From assembly GCA_947561395.2 (NCBI GenBank), contig OX387190.1, positions 29,258,858 to 29,322,857 on the forward strand: a stretch of DNA of 64,000 nt. Reading direction: 5' to 3'. This DNA is from Buxus sempervirens. Taxonomy: Eukaryota; Streptophyta; Magnoliopsida; Buxales; Buxaceae. The first letter of the stretch is position 1; each line of letters begins with the position of its first letter. Positions 59,586 through 64,000 of the stretch are shown here, piece after piece. The position numbers and the translations under genes were made by a program. A model generated the notes under the pieces. It saw only the letters and a program-made list of their open reading frames with translations. It was not told where the DNA came from and searched no databases.

Positions 59586-60344
59586 TTAGACAATGCTGCT
59601 TTTGGTAGTGCTCAATTAAACACTTTGTTTTTGCTTATGACTTATTAAAGCATTTTTTTGATGCAGAGTAAGTATTTAATTTGATTCAAAAACTTCATTT
59701 CATTCAAAATTTTATTTATTGAGCTTTTAATTCTGTACATTTCTCTATTAGTTTTTCATGGGCCTTAATATCCATTTACATATGTGGGGAATAACCTACC
59801 TTATTCATAAAGGGGTGCTTCCACTTGAGGAATTCTTTAAAGTGAATGGATGCCTTAAAAAGGCATCATGTACTTTTCACAATCATAGTTAAGGAATAGG
59901 TTTCATAAAGTATGTATGCTTAGACGAATTCCCCCCATTTTTTTGGGGTCAAATAAAGATAAATTTATCAATGCAATTGCCTTTGTTTTATAAACATTAT
60001 TGTAGTTTGGTTGCTTTATATATTATTAGTGGTGGCATATGCATACAGCACATCCTAAGCCTATGTAATATAGAAGTAGGATGGGGTTTAAATTTGGAAG
60101 TAGAAAAAGTGGTGGATGTGGTGGTTAAAGTTTGAGATTTTTCTGTTTGTAGAGGGAAATCTTTGGAAAAAAAAAAGGGAAAATCAAAATCTAAGGAATA
60201 TTCCCCCCAATTGGCTTTCCTAATAATATAGCTAGATAGACGAAAATGTGTTTTCATTAGACAAGGCCCTTTAGAGTTCAGACTTATCCTAAAAGATTAA
60301 ACTTCTGAACATATGAACTCAGCTCTACCTTATATCAATTAGTG
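59583..60344. other. RLK3 3' flank
   Basis: Homologous to 18804-19250 plus 23574-23841. It contains the empty Helitron site between 60063 and 60064. There is no gene. Confidence 0.6.
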
Positions 60345-60584
60345 CTAGCAAAGTGCACGTGCACTGTTGCATGTGTGTAAGAAGGAAGGTAGGGAGGGAG
60401 AACATGCATGGGAGAAGACAGTTGAATAACTGATTTTAAGTTTTGAAAAATTGAAGAGTTATTGACTGTTGTACCTTTAAATTAATAAATCTTCTCAATA
60501 GATGTATAAGGCTATTTTAGAAAGCTGCACATTATGTTAGCACGCTTTCCAAGGGGCATATTCCCATTATATATATAGTAGAGA
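60345..60584 (-). mobile_element. Short Helitron-like element, minus strand
   Basis: Read on the minus strand it starts TCTCTACTATATATATAAT, preceded by A, and ends with a GTGCACGTGCAC palindrome, TTTG and CTAG. About 240 bp, non-coding. The base after CTAG is C here but T in the other copy (23841-23845). Helitron assignment rests on the end motifs only. Confidence 0.5.
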
Positions 60585-61188
60585 TAGTCTATCACTTGTA
60601 AGTAGGGGTGCGCGGCGGGCCGGCCCGGCACGGCCCGGCACGCCTCAGGCGTGCTCGGGCGGGCCGCGGGCCAGCCGTGCCGCGGGCCTGACGTGCCGCG
60701 GGCCTGGCGGGCCGCGGCACGCCAGGCCCATTTGCCCCAAACCCAAGCCCGGCACGGCACGCCCCAGCAGGCGTGCCGTGCCGGGCCTAGCCCGCCGGGC
60801 CGGCGGGCCAATTAATTTTTTTTATTTTTAAAAATCCCAAAAAATCCCAAAAAAATCCCAAAAAAATCCCAAAAAATCCCAAAAAAATCCCAAAAAATCC
60901 CAAAAAATTTCTGTAAAATACTTTTATTATTCACAAAATTGTTTTACACATATTGAGATAAATTTTGCTCAAAAAAATATAAATTCATTAATTAGCATAA
61001 GTACACTTACAACTTTGCAAAAATTACATAATTACTTGAACAAATAATACTGCATCACTATAGTATAAGCACATCCCAACTAGGTTGGCACCCACTCATC
61101 TATCTATCATTTGCAGTTTAAAAGAAACAAAAAAAAGAGAAAGTACAATTCCTATACTTTGATTACAAAAATTATAACAAAACTTAGA

Positions 61189-63258
61189 CTACTCTAGTTG
61201 ACTAAAATCAATATTCAAATCATCAAAGTCTCCAGCAAGTTGATCATCTTCATATTCTTGTTCTCTCAGTTCTGCCCTTAACCAATCTGTAAGACTAACA
61301 CATGCTTGCACCATCTCCGGCGTTAATCTGCTCCTGTAATCATCCACGGTTCGTCCACCTGCACTAAAAGCTGATTCCGATGCAACTGTGGACACCGGAA
61401 CCGTTAGTAGATCACGTGCCATGGCGGAAAGCACAGGATAATTAACCTGATTTTGCTTCCACCATGTCAAAATGTTAAAAGCATTATGCTCTTCTATAGT
61501 ATTAAAACTCATTGGGGGGCTTTCTAAAAAAATCATTAATTCAGATGATCCCCCACTACTAGAAGCTGGTTGTTTTCCCTTTCTTCTCCCACTTAAAAAA
61601 TTCCAAGCGGAATTATTTGGTAGTGTTTGTTGGGTTCGTGTATGACTTTGTATGCTACTACTAGTATCGTATTCACAAAAAAGTCTTTCTAATAGATTTC
61701 TTATTTTACGTATATCTATTTGAAAAGTAGAATTCATATTTTCATTTATTCCATCTATTAAGTCTTCAACTCCTAATTTAATCCTAGGGTCCATTGTAGT
61801 AGCTAAACAATATAAATTAGGCATCTCTTGCCAATATTTTAAAATTTTAATTTCCATTGCAGGGATAATTTCCTTAGCAATGGGTACATCTCTATATTGT
61901 TTAAAACAAATACTTATTTGATATAAACAAGTTATAATACTTGAAGATGTTGGGTAATAAACTACTGATAAATATCTTGTTGCATCATAAAAAACTTTTA
62001 AAAAATCTCTTAAAATTTCGGCTATTTGCCAATCAAGATCCTCTAAGTCACTTTCAGGCATTTTACTTTTATAAAATATTGTAATTTCTTGTTTTAATCC
62101 TAATGCAGCTTCTAGCATTATATATGTTGAATTCCACCTATGTTCAACATCTAGGGTAATTTTTTTATATTGTTTTCCTAAAGTTTCACAATAATATTTA
62201 AATTCTCTAGCGGTTGTGCTAGATTGTTTTATAAATCTTACTGCATCTCTAATATTTATTAAATGATGTTGAACAATTTTTAATCCATCTTGCACAACTA
62301 AATTAAGAATATGACAAGCACACCTAACATGAAATAAACTTCCATCTATATTTAAGTTTAATTGTTGTCTTAATATTCCTATTGCAACATTATTAGCACT
62401 TGCATTATCAAGTGCTAGAGCCATTATTTTATTGTGTATTTTATAATTTCTTAGATTTCTACTTATAGCATTTGATATATTTATTCCAGTATGGCTAGCA
62501 TCTAGTGGTTCAAAAGTTATTATTCTTTTTTCCATATTCCAATTTTCATCAATATAATGTGCGGTTATAGCTAAATAGCTTATTTGTTGTCTACTTGTCC
62601 AAATATCTGAAGTTAAAGCTATTTTAAAAGTACTGTTTGACAAAGTTTCTATTAATGCAGTTTTCATTTTTCCATATAATTTTATGGCATCCTTTCTTAA
62701 AGTGTGGCGTGAAAAAGGTTTAAATTGTGGTGCTAAATATTTAGTTAGTAAACGGTGAAATCTTTTAGAATCTATTAATCTAAAGGGTAATTCTTCTTGA
62801 ATTACCCACTTTACTATTTCAAGCCTAGTTTCTTCTTGATTAAAAATAAAATTACTTATAGCAACACTACTAGTAGAAATTTGGGTTTGCCTAGGGTCAA
62901 TTTGGCCATGTTTTGGAAGGCATTTCTGCAAATGCCGGTTCAAGTGGCCTGTACCACCTTTGCCTTTACAACTAAACTGTTTTTTGCAATGGTTACACAC
63001 TGCCTTCTCTTCACTCCCTACACTTTCAATTGTAAAATTAAGCCAAACACTAGAGGTTCTACTCCTCTTAGTGCTCCTAGGTGGTAGGGAAGACGATCCC
63101 ATATCCTGTGAAGGGAATTCTGTTTCAAGACCTTGGATGGGAGGGTCATTATATTGGGGTTGGGTTATATCATCAGAAAATACTGGGTCAGAAAGGGGTC
63201 TAAGATATTCCCTTTCTTCAGTGTCAAAAAACATAGGATACCTAGGGTCCATTATCAA
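61189..63258 (-). CDS. hAT transposase, BED zinc finger type, intact
   Basis: A single 689-aa frame from MIMDPRYPMF (63258) to the stop at 61189. The BED zinc finger is Cys88, Cys91, His105, His109 (VCNHCKKQF...HLNRH). The hAT RNase-H-like core includes TSDIWTSRQQISYLAITAHY, the CAxHxLN-type motif CACHILNLVVQDGL, and DVEHRWNSTYIML. The C-terminal hAT dimerisation domain (about 590-660) has WWKQNQVNYPVLSAMARDLL and STVASESAFSAGGR. It has the length and order of Ac/Tam3-type plant transposases (RICESLEEPER-like relatives). There are no lesions, in contrast to copy 1. It is likely able to cut both hAT copies if expressed. Confidence 0.93.
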   Translation of the reverse strand: MIMDPRYPMFFDTEEREYLRPLSDPVFSDDITQPQYNDPPIQGLETEFPSQDMGSSSLPPRSTKRSRTSSVWLNFTIESVGSEEKAVCNHCKKQFSCKGKGGTGHLNRHLQKCLPKHGQIDPRQTQISTSSVAISNFIFNQEETRLEIVKWVIQEELPFRLIDSKRFHRLLTKYLAPQFKPFSRHTLRKDAIKLYGKMKTALIETLSNSTFKIALTSDIWTSRQQISYLAITAHYIDENWNMEKRIITFEPLDASHTGINISNAISRNLRNYKIHNKIMALALDNASANNVAIGILRQQLNLNIDGSLFHVRCACHILNLVVQDGLKIVQHHLINIRDAVRFIKQSSTTAREFKYYCETLGKQYKKITLDVEHRWNSTYIMLEAALGLKQEITIFYKSKMPESDLEDLDWQIAEILRDFLKVFYDATRYLSVVYYPTSSSIITCLYQISICFKQYRDVPIAKEIIPAMEIKILKYWQEMPNLYCLATTMDPRIKLGVEDLIDGINENMNSTFQIDIRKIRNLLERLFCEYDTSSSIQSHTRTQQTLPNNSAWNFLSGRRKGKQPASSSGGSSELMIFLESPPMSFNTIEEHNAFNILTWWKQNQVNYPVLSAMARDLLTVPVSTVASESAFSAGGRTVDDYRSRLTPEMVQACVSLTDWLRAELREQEYEDDQLAGDFDDLNIDFSQLE

Positions 63259-63869
63259 ATTTTTTGAAAAAAAAAATTCTTAATAAATAATATTATAATA
63301 ACTATTTGGTGATATTAATTTATAAGAAAGGTAGAAGGAGAGACTTACTTATAATAATAATATTTATACTAATTTTAAAATCAGAAAATTAAATAGAAGA
63401 ATACCTCTTTAGAATGAATCTTGAACTTTGCAATTGAAGCCTTCAACCTCCAGAGTCCAATTTCCCACTTTTGATGCTTGAACAATTAGAAGAGATTGAG
63501 TATCACCAATTTCCAATTACAACAATTAGAGCAAAGAACTATTTGATAATCAATTAGAAGAGAGTAGGAGATTGTAGAAGTGGTGTGGTTTGGAGTGGGA
63601 AAGGGAGTGGCTATTTATAGAAATTAAAAGTGGCTTTTTACTACCTCTACCCTTCAATATGACTGTTATTTTGCAGTTGGAAGGGTAGAAAAGGTCTTTT
63701 TATCATCAATTACAACTATATCCCCCCAATATAGTTGTTATATGGCTGTTGGGGGGGTAAAATAGGCATAAAAATGGCTAAAAGCCACTTGTATGGAGGG
63801 AAAAGAGAGCTAGCCAACGGCTAGCTCTCTGGCGGGCCAGGCGGGCCACCGGGCGGGCCGGCCCGCGTG

Positions 63870-63901
63870 CCCAACGGCAGGCACGCGTGCCTGCCGTTGG
63901 G
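63870..63901. repeat. 32-bp perfect palindrome, first copy
   Basis: CCCAACGGCAGGCACG followed immediately by its reverse complement, no loop. It lies in the GC-rich right arm of hAT copy 2. Confidence 0.95.
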
Positions 63902-63929
63902 GCATGCCAAGCGGGCCGGCCCGCCGTGC

Positions 63930-63961
63930 CCCAACGGCAGGCACGCGTGCCTGCCGTTGGG
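63930..63961. repeat. 32-bp perfect palindrome, second copy
   Basis: Identical to the palindrome 60 bp upstream, with GGGCCGGCCCG between them. It is not present as such in the right arm of hAT copy 1. Confidence 0.95.
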
Positions 63962-64000
63962 CGCGTGCCCAGCGGGCTCGCGCGCGGGCCGGCGCGCGGG

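Larger units (their letters stand above)
49770..60595 (+). repeat. Segmental duplication unit, copy 2
   Basis: This is the partner of 3738-24080. It starts in exon 2 of RLK2, continues through the gypsy remnant and leader, holds intact RLK3, and ends where the second hAT inserted. It lacks the hAT, hAT-like element, solo LTR and Helitron of copy 1. Confidence 0.88.
60603..64000 (-). mobile_element. hAT transposon copy 2 (right end outside the window)
   Basis: It starts TAGGGGTGCGCGGCGGGCC at 60603, the same end as hAT copy 1, and continues collinearly with it beyond the transposase into a GC-rich right arm still running at 64000. The presumed target duplication would begin CTTGTAAG (60595-60602). 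The GC-rich arms are longer than in copy 1, and an AAAAATCCC run (60828-60905) is expanded. Confidence 0.92.

Overview
This is nuclear DNA from a eudicot plant. The intron-bearing genes, large leucine-rich-repeat receptor kinases, plant transposon superfamilies (hAT, Mutator-like/MULE, CACTA, Helitron, Ty1/copia and Ty3/gypsy) and fragments of plant genes (PLGG1, AUX1/LAX, choline kinase, 20S proteasome alpha-4) all point there. The species cannot be settled from the sequence. There is no prokaryotic organisation.

The backbone is a tandem family of subfamily-XII LRR receptor-like kinases (Xa21/EFR/At3g47570 type, non-RD kinase), all on the + strand. RLK1 (14725-18731) is split by a solo LTR. 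RLK2 (31837-33371 plus 48315-49951) is split by a ~15 kb MULE. RLK3 (56296-59488) is intact: two exons, 1040 aa. A fourth trace is the last ~60 codons of another copy at 3738-3921. A ~10 kb unit (RLK tail, gypsy remnant, leader, whole RLK, 3' flank) exists twice, at about 3738-24080 and 49770-60595. Because the two copies carry different insertions, each supplies the empty site for the other. This fixes transposon ends to the base: a hAT at 7775-11064, a hAT-like element at 12263-14083, a Helitron at 19251-23573, a dimeric MITE at 53440-53685 and a second hAT from 60603.

Region by region: 1-3700 holds a decayed RPA1-like OB-fold/zinc-ribbon gene and a decayed PLGG1 fragment. 3.7-14.1 kb is the first duplicated flank with two hAT insertions. 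14.1-19.2 kb is RLK1 and its flank. 19.25-23.57 kb is a Helitron carrying AUX1/LAX exons. 24-31 kb is a choline-kinase pseudogene broken by a non-autonomous MULE with a 9-bp target duplication and containing a ~1 kb almost pure A+T block. 31.5-50 kb is RLK2 with the large MULE inside it. 50-60.6 kb is the second duplicated flank and RLK3. 60.6 kb to the end is a hAT with an intact 689-aa transposase.

The large MULE (33372-48314) is the most interesting object. It has ~130 bp inverted ends, each with a 17-bp-stem hairpin. It carries a FAR1/MULE transposase (888 aa, spliced), a 'putative plant transposon protein'-type ORF with one stop, a multi-exon Ulp1-like cysteine protease with H, D, Q and C all present, a captured last exon of 20S proteasome alpha-4, two minisatellites (73 bp and 22 bp units), and a nested CACTA element whose end lies 23 bp beyond the protease stop codon.
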